Shown here one piece after another: positions 34,500 through 46,027 of a DNA stretch of 64,000 bases (positions are counted from its first letter, which is position 1; each line of letters starts with the position of its first letter). A program made the translations under genes and the position numbers. Origin of the DNA: Vombatus ursinus (lineage: Eukaryota > Chordata > Mammalia > Diprotodontia > Vombatidae); the NCBI RefSeq assembly GCF_900497805.2, contig NW_020954630.1:11505557-11569556 (forward strand), read 5' to 3'. Under the pieces are notes generated by a model. It saw only the letters and a program-made list of their open reading frames with translations. It was not told the origin of the DNA and made no database searches.

Positions 34500-35640
34500 C
34501 AGCACACCAAGTAGCTTTCAATCAATCTTCTCTTCATGGATGGCTATGCTTCATTGATCTTCATTGAATGCAGCAAGAACTCATTTATATGACATTATTG
34601 GAGAATGAATTGTCTCACAGAAGTGGATTTTTCAGATCACTGAATTTTAACCATTGAATTGCTGGAATTTTTAATACTGTTTTTTATGTTAGTATTTTTA
34701 AAATGTTTCTAAAAATGTTTACATCTACCAGTTTCCACACAGGCTTAGTAAACAGTATATTGACCATAATTCTACCTTGGTTGAATGACTTGGAGTTATT
34801 ATTATTCACATCAACAACAGTAGCTTAAAGCACTTGAGGTTTGAATGCCTCTTTGTTCCTACACTCCAGACCAATCCTAGTTAAACTATGTCCTTAGAGA
34901 TAGCTCTTCTATCTGTCTCTGATGCTGTTAGAGTGTAGTTCTCATTACTCAATTCTACTGTTCACCATCTTTGCTGCCTGTTGTCCTTTTCCATGTTAAA
35001 TCAAAATTTCTATTTTCTTCTGTCATGTTGCTTTTTCTCTCCACTTCCTCATATTTTTTGGCTTTCCCTTGAGTGGGGTGTATATCATCATCTGACAAGC
35101 CAATGATAGCATTTCTTTCCTTTTGGAGAGCCAAATACCCAATCATAACCATATGCACATAATCTTTCAGTTTAGAGATCGTTATTTTTGTTCTTCATTG
35201 CTCAGTGCTCTTTTTTTTTCTTTCTGATTGTGATACTATTCTGGGTAGGACAGGTTGACCTCAAGGCTGAACTCCAGGGAAATGAGTCTTTAATGTATAA
35301 AGTTAGAATAATGAGAAGGCAATGCAGTTCAGCCTTGTGGAGGAAATAGAACAAATGTAGGCATGGTGCCACAAAAGGCCGCTGGTGTTCCCACCTGAGT
35401 TCAGATGATGACTGATTGGCTGACATATTCATGATGATAGTAGCAATGGAATGACTGCTGACCTCACAATATTGCAGATTGATTAAGAATGAAGAGAGAA
35501 AAAGGAGGGGTCAGGTAGGACTCTCATTGCAATGAGTTTCCATGACTATAGTGGCTTCTAGGTCCTTTGAGATTTTTCTTCTTGTGGGTGTCTTAGGTGC
35601 ACTTCAGGTGATAATTAGTATCAAGTGAGGCATATATACA
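34500..35640. other. VIPR2 intron 5, little recognisable content
   Basis: No exon, RNA gene or confident repeat seen; the short frames on the minus strand have no domain I recognise. Confidence 0.5.
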
Positions 35641-35643
35641 TGA

Positions 35644-35904
35644 AGCAGCAGCTAGTTGGTTTGGTGGATAGAGCTCTGGGCTGGGACTCAAGACCTGAGT
35701 TCAAGTCCAGTCTCAGACAATTGCTAGCTGTGTGACCCTGGGCAAGTACTTAACCTATTTGCCTCAATTTCCTTACCTGTAAAACAGGGACAATAATCAC
35801 ACATACCTCACAGGGTTGTTTTGAAGATCTAATGAGATAATAATTGTAAAGAGCTTAAAACAATGTCCAGCACATAAGTGCTATATAAATGCTTATTTCC
35901 TTCC
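35644..35904 (+). mobile_element. SINE of the marsupial tRNA/MIR group
   Basis: gcagcagctagttggtttgg, gacctgagttcaagtccagt, gtgaccctgggcaagtactt, then a MIR-like tail: ctcacagggttgttttgaag, ataagtgctatataaatgct. Confidence 0.8.
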
Positions 35905-36079
35905 TCTCATTGTCACAGACAGCTTCTAGTGTAAAGCCCAAATGGAAGATTTCCCTTTAAAATCTAGATAGAATCTAGTCTGCAGATGTTCCTATCTGTG
36001 CTTATTGAATAGAGTCCTTGAACATGATATATCCTCCTGAATGAGATTCACAACCACTCATAGGAGGTCAGCCTAAGTA

Positions 36080-36283
36080 AAAGCTAGCACCTTAAGGTTT
36101 GCAAAGTGCTTTAAAATACTATTTCATTCTCACATCAACTCTGGAGGATAGGTGCTATCATTGTCCCCATTTTAGAGATGAGGAAACTGAGGCAGATAGA
36201 GGTTAAGTGAATCTCTCAGGGCCACACAACTTAGTAAGTATCTGAGGTTGGATTCAAACTTCGGTCTTTCTACTGCACTAGGC
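36080..36283 (-). repeat. MIR SINE, antisense
   Basis: ggtttgcaaagtgctttaaa, ccattttagagatgaggaaa, ctgaggcagatagaggttaa, ttctactgcactaggctg. Confidence 0.75.
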
Positions 36284-37264
36284 TGATGAAGAATGCCTGG
36301 GGAGTTGGATAGAAAGCCCATCAGTTCCCATATCTTGGAGAGACACTACAGAGGGACAGTGATTAGGATTCAGAATTGGAAAGCAGAAATAAAGCAGAAG
36401 GGCTGCATTGGAAAAGTTGCATGATGCTTTCAATGACCATAAGCTTCTCCCTGGAACAAAAAAGTTGTCTTTTTTTTTTAACAATGTTCTTCTAATGATG
36501 CTGTCTGTCTCAGAATCATCGAACACCTCAGTCTCTGAAAAATCAAAATAGTAAGGACCCCTCAAAAAAACATGGAATGACATATATGGTTATAAAGAGG
36601 CTAAAACATAGGCCATGTGATGCTTTTTGTTCAAGAAGGTATGGGAAATATGTCATTTATAAGCTTTATCACTGGAAAAAGAGATGGACCAGTCATATTG
36701 GAAGTAAGGGATAAAAGCATGTGTGCTGTAATAGTATCCAAGTAATATAAAGAGACCTAGAGAGTGAAACTATCTCTCCCTCCCCCAACCTAAGCATATT
36801 GTATGGAGCCTCTATATAACATTTATTGGATAACACTGACAAAAGTGACACAGATTGAGAACATGGGTGTAGGTCATGAGCTGTACAACTTGTAAGAATA
36901 CCCATATTGATGAGAGCGTGGTTCCATTGCAATTCTCTAGGCTTTTAATGTTTGTCTGTCTTGCCAGTAGGCTGACTAGTTCCTTTCTAAGGAAGTATTG
37001 CAGAAGACTGTCAAGGAGGGTGGATGTTACTTGCATTTCTCTAAAAGTTTCCCTTGTATCCATAACTGTTGTTGAACTGTACTGAGGTTCTGACACAGGA
37101 CTGTTAGGAAGTTTCTTTGCGATGGCTTTGTGTCTTTAGGCTTGGAAGAACTGATTCACTTGACAGTACGTTCTGAGAGCACTTTCTCCCTTCTAGGCTA
37201 GGAACATAGCATGTTGACTGATGGTGAATATATTTGTGATTCCTACATGAGGAAGGCAGCACTG

Positions 37265-37678
37265 ACATGGGGAAAAGAGAACTGGATTTGGACCTGGATT
37301 TCAAAATGACTTGGATTCAGGTACTGTCTTTACCACTTATTACCTGTGAGATGGTGGGCAAGTCACTTAACTTCTCTTGTGCAGTCCCTTTAGGTTATAA
37401 ATCTATGGTTCCCTATACATTCTAGAAGGTAGATATTACTATATTCTATTGGTTATAAAGCTCAACAATCTTCAAGAGAGAGACAGCTAGAAAGAACATT
37501 GGCTTTTGGAGTCAGAGGATCTGCATTTGTAACCTACCTCTGTCATTCTCTGTTATCACCCATGTGATCTTAGTCGTGTAACATCTTTAGGTCTCAGTTC
37601 CCTCATATGTGAGATGAGAGGGTTGGATTAGATGGCCTCTGAGGTCCCCTGCCCCTCTACATCTATTATCCTAAGAGT
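37265..37678 (+). repeat. Two sense MIR/SINE copies in tandem
   Basis: 37265-37400 (ggatttggacctggatttca, gtgggcaagtcacttaactt) and 37482-37678 (gacagctagaaagaacattg, gagagggttggattagatgg, cctctgaggtcccctgcccc). Confidence 0.65.
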
Positions 37679-38339
37679 CTAAGACTATGAGCCTGTAATG
37701 CATTGTGCCTTTTGGTATAGCCACTCCAACTTCATGTTCTCAATCTATGAAATGGAGACAATGACATTTGCCCCTTCCCCAGTTCACAGGGATATTGTGC
37801 ACACTAACTGGGTGATGCTTGCAAATGGCTCAGTGCTCTTTGAACAGACATGTCAAGCAAATGAAACACATTATATGTATCATCTGGATTTGGACTGTGT
37901 GTGATTGGACTGATCTTCACATCACTCTGGGAAGTTTGGACAGAGTAGTTAGTTACATAAGATTGATGGAAAAAAGAGGAGCAGTAGAATGGTTTTACGG
38001 TTTGAGATTCAGGGAGTGAAGTGGTAGAGTCCAGAATGGTACTTGGCTGTCTGGCTGTTCTGTTAGTCATCACCAAAGTAAGCTACCGTATTGTTGGTTA
38101 AGCTTCAACAAGCACAGAAAGTTCCTTTTATAAACTGAGTGCTTCAGGCAGGTGACTATGACCTGCATTTGGAGAGAGTCGTGACTGATATCAAGCGAAG
38201 CAATTTTGTATTCATTTAGTGCATGAATGAACAAGCTTATGGAAACTCCTAAATTGCTATCAGGTCAGCTAGTTAAGTAGGTCGCTGAGCTCAAACTTGA
38301 GGGAAGTCGAATAATGCCAGGAGTTTGGATTCTCTGATG

Positions 38340-38343
<4 letters not shown>

Positions 38344-38377
<34 letters not shown>
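38344..38377 (+). repeat. (CT)n microsatellite
   Basis: Pure CT dinucleotide repeat of 34 nt. Confidence 0.97.
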
Positions 38378-38382
<5 letters not shown>

Positions 38383-38811
38383 CTCTTATTCACATCTACT
38401 TCACATTTTCTAACATATATCTCTGGCCCAAATGGTACCAACTCAGAGACACAGTCACAGGAAGGGAAGTAGCTTGAGAATATTTCTCAAAAGGTATTTA
38501 AGGTCAACTACCTGATAAATCTGGAATCCCTGAAAAATCAAAAGTGGTATTGAATCATACTTTAGTTCCTGTGCTTCTATTTTTGGAACATAATCCACTG
38601 ACCACATGGCCGGTTTTATTTGATATGTTTGTCAGTGCTGGAAGAATATTCTAGTAAAATTCAAATGATTAGTACATATGGTTGGAATTCATTGCCAATG
38701 AGACCTAGGTTTGGGTTCAGGACACAGATGAACTAATTAGTTTGTAGAACTTCTGTTCCATGATGGTAGGCTGTATCATTGATCTTAACTAGTCACAGGA
38801 AAGTACCATTG

Positions 38812-39045
38812 AAAGAGGAATTAGTTTGAATTCAGAGGATCCAGATTTGAATTGGGAAATTCATTTCATGTCCCTGAGACTCATCTCTAAAATGAATTTC
38901 CTCAGTTTCTTCATCTGTAAAATGAGGATATTTTACCAGAAGACCTCTGACATTCTTTCCACCTTTAAGTCTGAGATCTTGAAAATATGTGCCACTTGTC
39001 ACAAGGATGGCCTATTGAGAAAATATGGATGACTTATACCAAATA
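38812..39045 (+). repeat. MIR-type SINE with tail shared with 40625-40880
   Basis: attgggaaattcatttcatg, ccctgagactcatctctaaa and then a tail, gaaaatatgtgccacttgtc acaaggatggcctattgaga, that recurs at 40800-40860. Confidence 0.6.
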
Positions 39046-39162
39046 TGCTAAATCTCTTTCTACTATTGGCAAAACATCTCAGGGTATATGCCCAAACAGC
39101 TTAGAAGCTTGTTAATGGCAAAGTCCAAGTCACTCCTTTTGTGTTCCCCAAGGGGCAGATAT

Positions 39163-39475
39163 CTATCTCCCTCTCTCCTCCCTTCATATCTCTCTCTCCT
39201 TCCCTCTCTTTTCATCTCTATCTCTCTCCTCTCTCTCCCCTTCTCTTCCTCCTCTCTCCCCCTCTTTTGACCTCTCTGTCTCCCCTTTCTTCTTTTCTCT
39301 TTCTGTTTTTTCTCTTCTTTCTCCCTCCCTCTCCCTTTCTCTTCCCTTCTTTCTTTTTTCTTTCTTCTCTCTTTCTCCCTTACATCCATCTTTTCTCTTT
39401 ATCCTTTTTCTTTCTCCATCCCCCTCCTTTCCCTCCTTCCCTCCCTTCCTCTTTCTCTTCCTCCTTTCCACTCTT
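39163..39475 (+). repeat. Long homopyrimidine tract
   Basis: About 310 bp of C and T with very few purines (ccctctctcctcccttc ... ttcctctttctcttcctcc). On the VIPR2 strand it is homopurine and lies in intron 5, about 650 nt past the exon 5 donor. The long open frames here are products of low complexity, not genes. Confidence 0.95.
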
Positions 39476-39644
39476 TGCATCCCATTTTATGATTTCACCA
39501 GTGTAGAAAACTCTACCTAATGAAGATAGGCAACTCATCTTTAACATATAGCATTAGACAGTTTCTCAATATTAGATGCTCAATAGATAGTTCTTGAATT
39601 GAATGTCCTATTAAAAGTGAGTCTATAGCATCATTTTTAATAAT

Positions 39645-39862
39645 GATACAAATTCACAATCATATGGCACTTTGAGGTTCAGAAAGGGCTTTTCGTACAA
39701 CAACTTCTGAGGTAAGTAGTACAATTAACCTCATTTTACAGCTGAGGAAACTAAGGCTCAGAAATAATGAGTGACTCATCTAAGATCACAAAGCTAATAA
39801 GTGTCTGAGCTGAGATTCCAATGCAGATTTTGGACACTCCAAATCACTGTTCTTTCTATTTT
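39645..39862 (-). repeat. MIR SINE, antisense
   Basis: cactttgaggttcagaaagg, ctcattttacagctgaggaa, gagtgactcatctaagatca, caaatcactgttctttctat. Confidence 0.7.
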
Positions 39863-40128
39863 CTTTTAAAAAGACAGTATGCTAAAATAGGGGTGAGGAG
39901 AAGTTAGCAATGTATTTTGGTCTAGCACTGAGGTATGTGAAGAACCATCTGTTCAGAATTTTATGAGTATGCTTTGCAATCTTAGCTGATGTGCACTATT
40001 CTCCCTAGGGAAAGAGGCATTGGACATGGGAATGGTTGTTTCCTAGTTTCTTTTTATATTCACAGATATGTAAAACTGAGAAGTCACCAACCCCTGCTTT
40101 CTCCCACTTGTTTGCATCTTCTCCTTAC

Positions 40129-40226
40129 CTGAATAGACAAAGAATTATACTTCCAGTTGTCAGAGCAATCAGAGAGACACTGTATCCCAGGGTATAAATT
40201 GCCTTCACCAGGATATAAAAAGTGAT
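40129..40226 (-). CDS. VIPR2: VIPR2 exon 5 (TM1)
   Basis: 98-nt exon, phase 0 to phase 2. It reads ITFYILVKAIYTLGYSVSL then IALTTGSIILCLFR, which is TM1 and the start of intracellular loop 1. Human VIPR2 has SLMSLATGS where this copy has SLIALTTGS. The acceptor is cttag before ATC ACT and the donor is AG then gtaagg. The size of 98 nt is usual for the TM1 exon of class B receptors. This is the most 5' exon I can find; the upstream exon should end with the acidic linker after the ectodomain (human DPEDESK) and was not seen to the right. Confidence 0.95.
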
Positions 40227-40366
40227 CTAAGAAGAGAAAAATTATTAATAAATACTTAGTGATAAACATAAAAAATAAGACTCCTGGTGTCAGTCTTTCT
40301 CTTAGCTGTCAAATATGAATCTAGGCCCACAGAACAATCAGCATTGTTGCACTAGAGTGAGGAAGT

Positions 40367-40576
40367 TGTTGTTCAGTCATCCCCACGTCTCCCCATGTGG
40401 GATTTCCTTGGCAAAGATACTGGAGTGATTTGCCCGTTTCCTTCTCTAGTGGATTAAGACAAACAGAGACTTGTCCAGGGTCACATAAGTAGTAAGTGTC
40501 TGACACCATATTTGAACTCAGGTCTTCCTGACTCCAGGACCAGTGCTCTACCCACTGAACCATCTAACTTCCTCCA
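40367..40576 (-). mobile_element. Marsupial tRNA-derived SINE, long form, antisense
   Basis: gttgttgttcagtcatcccc, gtttccttctctagtggatt, gaactcaggtcttcctgact, ctctacccactgaaccatct. It ends about 140 nt upstream of exon 5 in the gene's sense. Confidence 0.8.
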
Positions 40577-40624
40577 GAGAGAGAAGGGGGGTTATGTTGA
40601 ATTAGCACATGGCTGCCTTAAAAG

Positions 40625-40880
40625 AAAGCAGTATGATAAAGTAGAAAGAGTGCTGGATTGGCAACAGAGGTTTGAATCGGGAAATTAATTTCACCTCCCT
40701 GAGACTCATCAGGGAAATGATTCCCTCAGTTTCCTTATCTGCAAAATGAGTTTGTATTAGATGATCTCTGAGGTTCTTTTCAGATTTAAATTTCTGAGTC
40801 TTGGATTTTGAAAATGTGTACTTTTTCACAAGGATAGTCTTGTTGAGAAAATGAAGATGGCTAAACACCAGGTTTAAATC
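40625..40880 (+). repeat. MIR-type SINE with shared tail
   Basis: gcagtatgataaagtagaaa, ctccctgagactcatcaggg, then a tail, tgaaaatgtgtactttttca caaggatagtcttgttgaga, that parallels 38970-39030. Confidence 0.65.
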
Positions 40881-40937
40881 CAAGCACTTCAACTTACTAG
40901 GGCATATCACGTTGACACCAATTTATCCCCTCTCTTT

Positions 40938-41131
40938 CAAATGATCATGGAGTTTGGAGGTCATTTAGTCCAAATTCTGTCATGTCAGAAATGAGGAAAC
41001 AGACACCCAGAGAGGTTAAATGATTTGTTCCCAAGTCAAAGGTTTCACAGGAAGTTGGAGCTAGGATTTAAACTCAAATAGGTTCTTTATCTCCAAACCT
41101 AGTAGTCTTTCCTACTAAATCACAAATTCCT
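40938..41131 (-). repeat. MIR-family SINE, antisense
   Basis: tcatggagtttggaggtcat, ttagtccaaattctgtcatg, gagaggttaaatgatttgtt, ctttcctactaaatcac. Confidence 0.7.
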
Positions 41132-41202
41132 TTCTTTGGCCCTTGAGATTTATTTCTATCATCTGGTTGCATAGCCCTTTGCTTTTCTCTGTATCACACT
41201 AT

Positions 41203-41460
41203 GAGGCAGCTAGGTGGTGCAGTGGACAGAGTTCTAGGATTGGAGTCAGGAAGACCTGAGTTCAAATTCAGTCTCAGACACTTACTAGCTGTGTGACCTT
41301 GGGTAAACCACTTAACCTTGTTTACCTCAGTTTCTTCATCAGTAAAATGCACCAGAGAAGGAAATGGCAAACCATTCCAGTATCTTTGCCAAGCAAACTC
41401 CCCAAAAATGGGTCACAAAGAGTCAGAAACAACTGAAAAGAGACTAAACAATAACAATAA
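41203..41460 (+). mobile_element. Marsupial tRNA-derived SINE, long form
   Basis: gaggcagctaggtggtgcag to an A-rich end with aacaataacaataa. The flanks tgtatcacactat (about 41189) and aatgtcacactgtat (41460) look like a diverged target-site duplication. Confidence 0.9.
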
Positions 41461-41813
41461 TGTCACACTGTATCCTGTCATTGTTGTTAGCATCCTTATT
41501 TTCCATAATTCTTTTCTAGTGATCTTCCACTGTAACCAAGCTAACTTGTTTGGCATCCTTTGTCTCCCAATCTTTGTAGGTGCTATTTCCTCCATTTGGG
41601 ATACAATTCCCTATCCTTTCCAGTAATCCATACTCCTCACTGTTATTACAGCTAACTCCAAAATTCACCTCTTTTACTAAATCTTCAATCATCGATTACA
41701 TTTAATTGTATTCATTTGTTTGGGCTTGGGTATTTTTTAAAACACACGAGCAACAGCAAAATCCCTGAATGTGTCATAGTAAAGAAGACAAACCTGTGGG
41801 GGAAACTGTTCAG

Positions 41814-41818
41814 TGTGA

Positions 41819-41856
<38 letters not shown>
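41814..41856 (+). repeat. (GT)n microsatellite
   Basis: Nearly pure GT repeat with two early interruptions. Confidence 0.95.
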
Positions 41857-41857
<1 letters not shown>

Positions 41858-42149
41858 GGGTTCCACTTTGGAAAGAGAATGGAATAACTCTTCTGAGTCC
41901 AAGATGCAGTATGCATTGGGCATCTCAGTTGGGTTTTCTTATTTTAAACATCACTTGGTCTTGCATAGAAAACTTAACTTTCTTCATAGTTGATATGTAA
42001 TAATGAAGACATAAGAAAAAGCAATGTATGTCTACATTATATCAAACATCCAACCAAAGACTTTAAAATCTATATATCTGTATGCATTAGCACTGAATTT
42101 TTGGATTTTTGGCTGAAATGTTTAGCTTCTATTGGGATGTCTGTCATCA

Positions 42150-42960
42150 TTCATTCATTCAACAATCAACATTCATTTATTAAGCTATTACTTTGTGTCA
42201 GTGGTTACACTAGGTGCTAAGGACACAAATATAAAAATGATATATTCCTTTCCCTTAAGGAGCTTACATTCTAAAGGAGGAGATTCAACACGTGCATATG
42301 TAACAAGGGGTAAACAACAGATCCTCCTGGTCCCCTTGAGATGGAACATAGTTCGTGGAATGTTGACCCTGTAGCTTGGCTACTTCTGGGGAAACATGAC
42401 TCAGTACAGAAAGGACATGACACTTTGGCTTATGTAACAGGGCTGGGAGAAGGCCATGGAACTATCCAGAGTTTGGAACTTGCCAGTGTGAAATCCTTTC
42501 ATCATTGAGTCACATTTTCTTAGAAGTAACAAGGATACTGGGTCAGCACAACAGGGGGCATACTCTATCCAGTCAAAGTAGACTAGGGGGCTTGCTATTT
42601 GCTGATCATTAATGCTCAGATAGATAAATACAAAGTATATGCAAAATAATGCAAAGGAATTTCAAGAGGCTAAGGACCTTAACAATGGAGAAAGAATGAT
42701 CTCACACACTGTAGAAGATAGTATCTGGCCTATATATTCAAGGAAATAGGAATTTAAAGAGTAGAAGTGAAGAGGGAGTGGATTCCAGATACCCAGGGTC
42801 ATAGGGGGTGGAAGTAACACTTGTGTAAAGACACAGAGGTGAGAGATGGAATGTCATGTGCAGAGAGGAGGTAGCAAAGAAGACTGATGGAAATAGAGAA
42901 TGCACAAATTCTCTACAGACATAAGCAAGTTCCATAGAAGACAAGGAAGACAAAGGATAT
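42150..42960. repeat. Old interspersed repeat, family not assigned
   Basis: 42150-42290 (attcatttattaagctatta, aaggagcttacattctaaag) and 42720-42960 (tggattccagatacccaggg, gacacagaggtgagagatgg) look like parts of one long, widely dispersed mammalian repeat. Other parts of it occur at about 480-590, 44370-44440, 54740-54900, 55880-56110, 58740-59170 and 60500-60640. I cannot name the family with confidence. Confidence 0.5.
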
Positions 42961-43850
42961 CTAGAGTGAAATGAAATGGCTGGATTAGCTGGTCTCAGGG
43001 CTCAGTTTAATTTTGTAGCTGGGATTTTGGCGAGATGAAAATGAATGCTATATGAAACAAAACATCCTGCAAATGCAGTATAATAGGTACACTCAAGTTA
43101 AAAGTCTAAGGAAAATAAATTGCCTTGTTTTAGTGGCCAGATCTTAAGTGGACTTGATGCAAATGGCATTGGGCCCAGTTTACAGCAAGATGAGGGACCA
43201 CATAGGTCTGGAGTGTTCCAAGTGCTGACATTGAGAACCACACACTAATGTAGATGTCCAGACACATCTCTTCTCACCTCTTGCCTGCTTTATGCTGGCA
43301 TGGACCTAGCTTTAATACAAGATTACTCAAGAATGCCCTCAGGCAAAACTAGATCTATATTTTGGTCCAGTATAGCCTTGTCCAGGTTTATCTCCAACTC
43401 AGAGAAATCCTAGCTGGCCATTGACGGTCCATCTCTTGAAACCTGCTCAGGCACATTTGTTCAGTTAGTTCCATTTAAATCATTACTGCAGTAGTATAAA
43501 ATGTGTGTATCATGATATACCTGTAGAAGGTGAACAGAACTTCTTTTGTTTGGATGGCAATAAGTTCTTCTCTGTACGCTCTCTTTCATCTTCACAAACT
43601 CACATCTTATTCAGCAACCCTGAGTAGGGACTTACAAATCTAAGGCAATGTAGATAGTTTTCTTCTTACCCATCCTCAGAGATATAGTAGGCTGGTCACA
43701 GTAATGGGAAAAAAGAAAGGGGACTGTGTACTTCAAGGGATTTCTTTGGGGTAGTATGCTTTCTTGGAAAATCTGGGTAGGCAGATACTAAGAAAAAGAA
43801 GATGTCTGACCTAGCAGAGCCTAAAGAACCAGGACCTTTTGTATCATCAT
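42961..43850. other. Upstream intron, nothing recognised
   Basis: No exon, RNA gene or familiar repeat is seen. Confidence 0.5.
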
Positions 43851-43856
43851 TGTCAT

Positions 43857-44099
43857 CATCATCACCACTAACAAACATTTATATAGCACCTATTATGTTC
43901 TAGGTTCTGTGCTGAACACTTTATAAATATTATCTCATTTTATCCTCATGAGGAAAATGCTGTTATTATCCTCATTTTACAGATGAGGAAACTGAGGCTA
44001 ACAGAGGTTGACTGACTTGTGCAGAATCACACAGTTAGTTAATTGTCTAAGGCTGGACTTGAACTCCAGTTTTGGCATGCTGTCCACTGTGCCACTTAA
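43857..44099 (-). repeat. MIR SINE, antisense
   Basis: catttatatagcacctatta, ggttctgtgctgaacacttt, cctcattttacagatgagga, ctgtccactgtgccacttaa. A sense MIR scrap follows at 44100-44170. Confidence 0.8.
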
Positions 44100-44660
44100 C
44101 CTCTCTGGACCTCAGTTCTCTCACCTGGAAAGTGATAAGGTTGAACTAATCAATCACCAGAATCCTTTTTGTCCCTGCAAAGAATTATGACATACTGAGT
44201 ACCTAAATTCTTATCAGGGAAAGACTTGGGTGTTGGATTCACTGTGGAAATGTCTGGCTCTCACTAGCCATTTTTTGGCTTTATATCCTGGCCAAAGGAA
44301 AATCACTGGACATGAAAAAGGACGTGGAATGTGATCCTAATGAGTATGCAGTAAAAAACTACTGAGATCAGCTAATCAAGCAAGCAACAAGCGCTTATTA
44401 TGCCCTTACTATGTGCCAGACACTATGCTAGGCACAGATGTACTTTGACCCTGAGAGATAAAGACGCAACTGTTTAGTAGCTATTATTCCTTTCTTGTAA
44501 AAGCTATGAGTCTACCAGGTCTACTTAATGGAGAGAAGAGAATAGGGAGGTCCCTAAAGAATACCTTCCTAATTGAGGGAATGAGAAACCGGTGACTACT
44601 AGACCTCAATAATAAAATAGTATGTATAGAAACTTTTTGGGAGAGGCTAATGCATGAGGA

Positions 44661-44925
44661 GGGGAAGCTAGGTGGCCCAGTAGGTAGAGCATTGGGCCTG
44701 GAGTGTGAAAGACTCATCCTCCTGAGTTCAAATCTGGCCTCAGACACTTATTAGCTGGATGACCCTGGGCAAGTCACTTAACTCTGTTTGCCTCAGTTTC
44801 CTCATCTGTAAAATGATCTGGTGAAGGAAATGGCAAACCACTCCGGTGTCTTTGCCGAGAAAACCCCAAATGGGGTCATGGAGAGTCAGGCGCGGCTGAA
44901 ACAACATGACAATGACGACAACAAC
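44661..44925 (+). mobile_element. Marsupial tRNA-derived SINE, long form, full length
   Basis: ggggaagctaggtggcccag to gacgacaacaac. Flanked by aatgcatgagga (44649-44660) and aatgcataagga (44926-44937), a 12-bp duplication with one mismatch. Confidence 0.92.
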
Positions 44926-46027
44926 AATGCATAAGGAAAGAACCAAGAAAGATACGTAGGAAGGAAGCTCTGTAAAACAGATCCAGTCCTTTTAACGTTT
45001 CTGCGAATTGAAGTCAAAGAATGTAAGGACTAGCACGGAACTCGGAAATGATCTAGTCCAACCCTACTATTTTCCAGGTGAGGAAACCAAGTCACAGAGA
45101 GGTGAGATTGTAGACCAGGATACTGGGGGACCTGGGGAAGTGTGTGTTAATTCCCCAACTCCCAGAGCACCATAGGGGATTGTTCTGAGCAGATGAAGTT
45201 GTGGTTCAGACCTAGGAGCAGTTTGGATTAACTTTGTCCCTGGGGGGTCAAGTTGGGACTCCTATGAGGACCCTTCATGCAAGAAAAGCATAATGGTGGT
45301 TTTTAGGACTTTAGTGGAAAGCTCCTGAGACCTCCCAGAACTTGCTCGCGGACTGATTTTTCTCTCTTTGCCAGCAGTTCTTACTGGCTTTTATCTTTGT
45401 GAACTTCTTGAAATGTGATTTTAGTAAAAGGGCTATTTGATTAAGTCCTCGGGCTCTAAGTGATCCATTAGGCCTGATGTGGGCTCCAGATTGCCTTGAC
45501 AGTAAGCGGCAGTTAGGATATGAACTGCCGCCGTCTTTGCTTTCAGCCACCTAACTTCAAAACCTTGTAGGCCTCAGTGCCTTCAGATAACATTTGGATC
45601 TAGCCCAACTTGGTCACAGCAAGATATGCATTATAGAAACCCATGCATCTCCTCCATTTTGTCACAGAGTTGCAGAGCTTTATTGAGGTGGAAGAGACCT
45701 CAGTGGCCATCTAGTTCACCCCATTCCAGGAAAGAAATAACCACCAGATCATACCTGATAAGTGGTAGGCCTCTGCTTGAGGACGCCCGGTGAAGATCGT
45801 GGCAACCCATTCCACTTTGGACAGTTCTAAATGGAAGATGTCCTTCTTGACATCAGGCCTGAATTTGCTTCTTGGTAATTTCTACATTCTCCCTCCAAGT
45901 GACAGCCCCTCAGATACCTGAAGGTAGCTATCACATCATCCCTTTCGATTCTTCTTTTCTCCAGGCTAAACATACTCAATTCCTTCAACATGTTTTCACA
46001 TGACTTGTGAAACTTGGACTTGTGAGT

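Larger units (their letters stand above)
7024..40226 (-). other. VIPR2: VIPR2 gene, 3' part (exons 5-13)
   Basis: Partial gene for the VPAC2 receptor, a plasma-membrane class B GPCR that binds VIP and PACAP and signals mainly through Gs and cAMP (family knowledge). Nine exons on the minus strand join in phase into 319 codons plus a stop, covering TM1 to the C-terminus. The stretch [18 protein letters not shown] and the C-terminal end are specific to VIPR2 rather than VIPR1, SCTR or ADCYAP1R1. All junctions are AG/GT and no stop or frameshift is seen, so the gene looks functional. The first four human exons (signal peptide, ligand-binding ectodomain) were not found up to 64000. Exon numbers follow the human gene from memory. 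Confidence 0.95.

Noticed and set aside
39063-39506. Several overlapping open frames of 60-121 codons on both strands
   Set aside because: They arise from the homopyrimidine tract; products are Ser/Leu/Phe/Pro or Arg/Glu/Lys low-complexity and lie on both strands at once.
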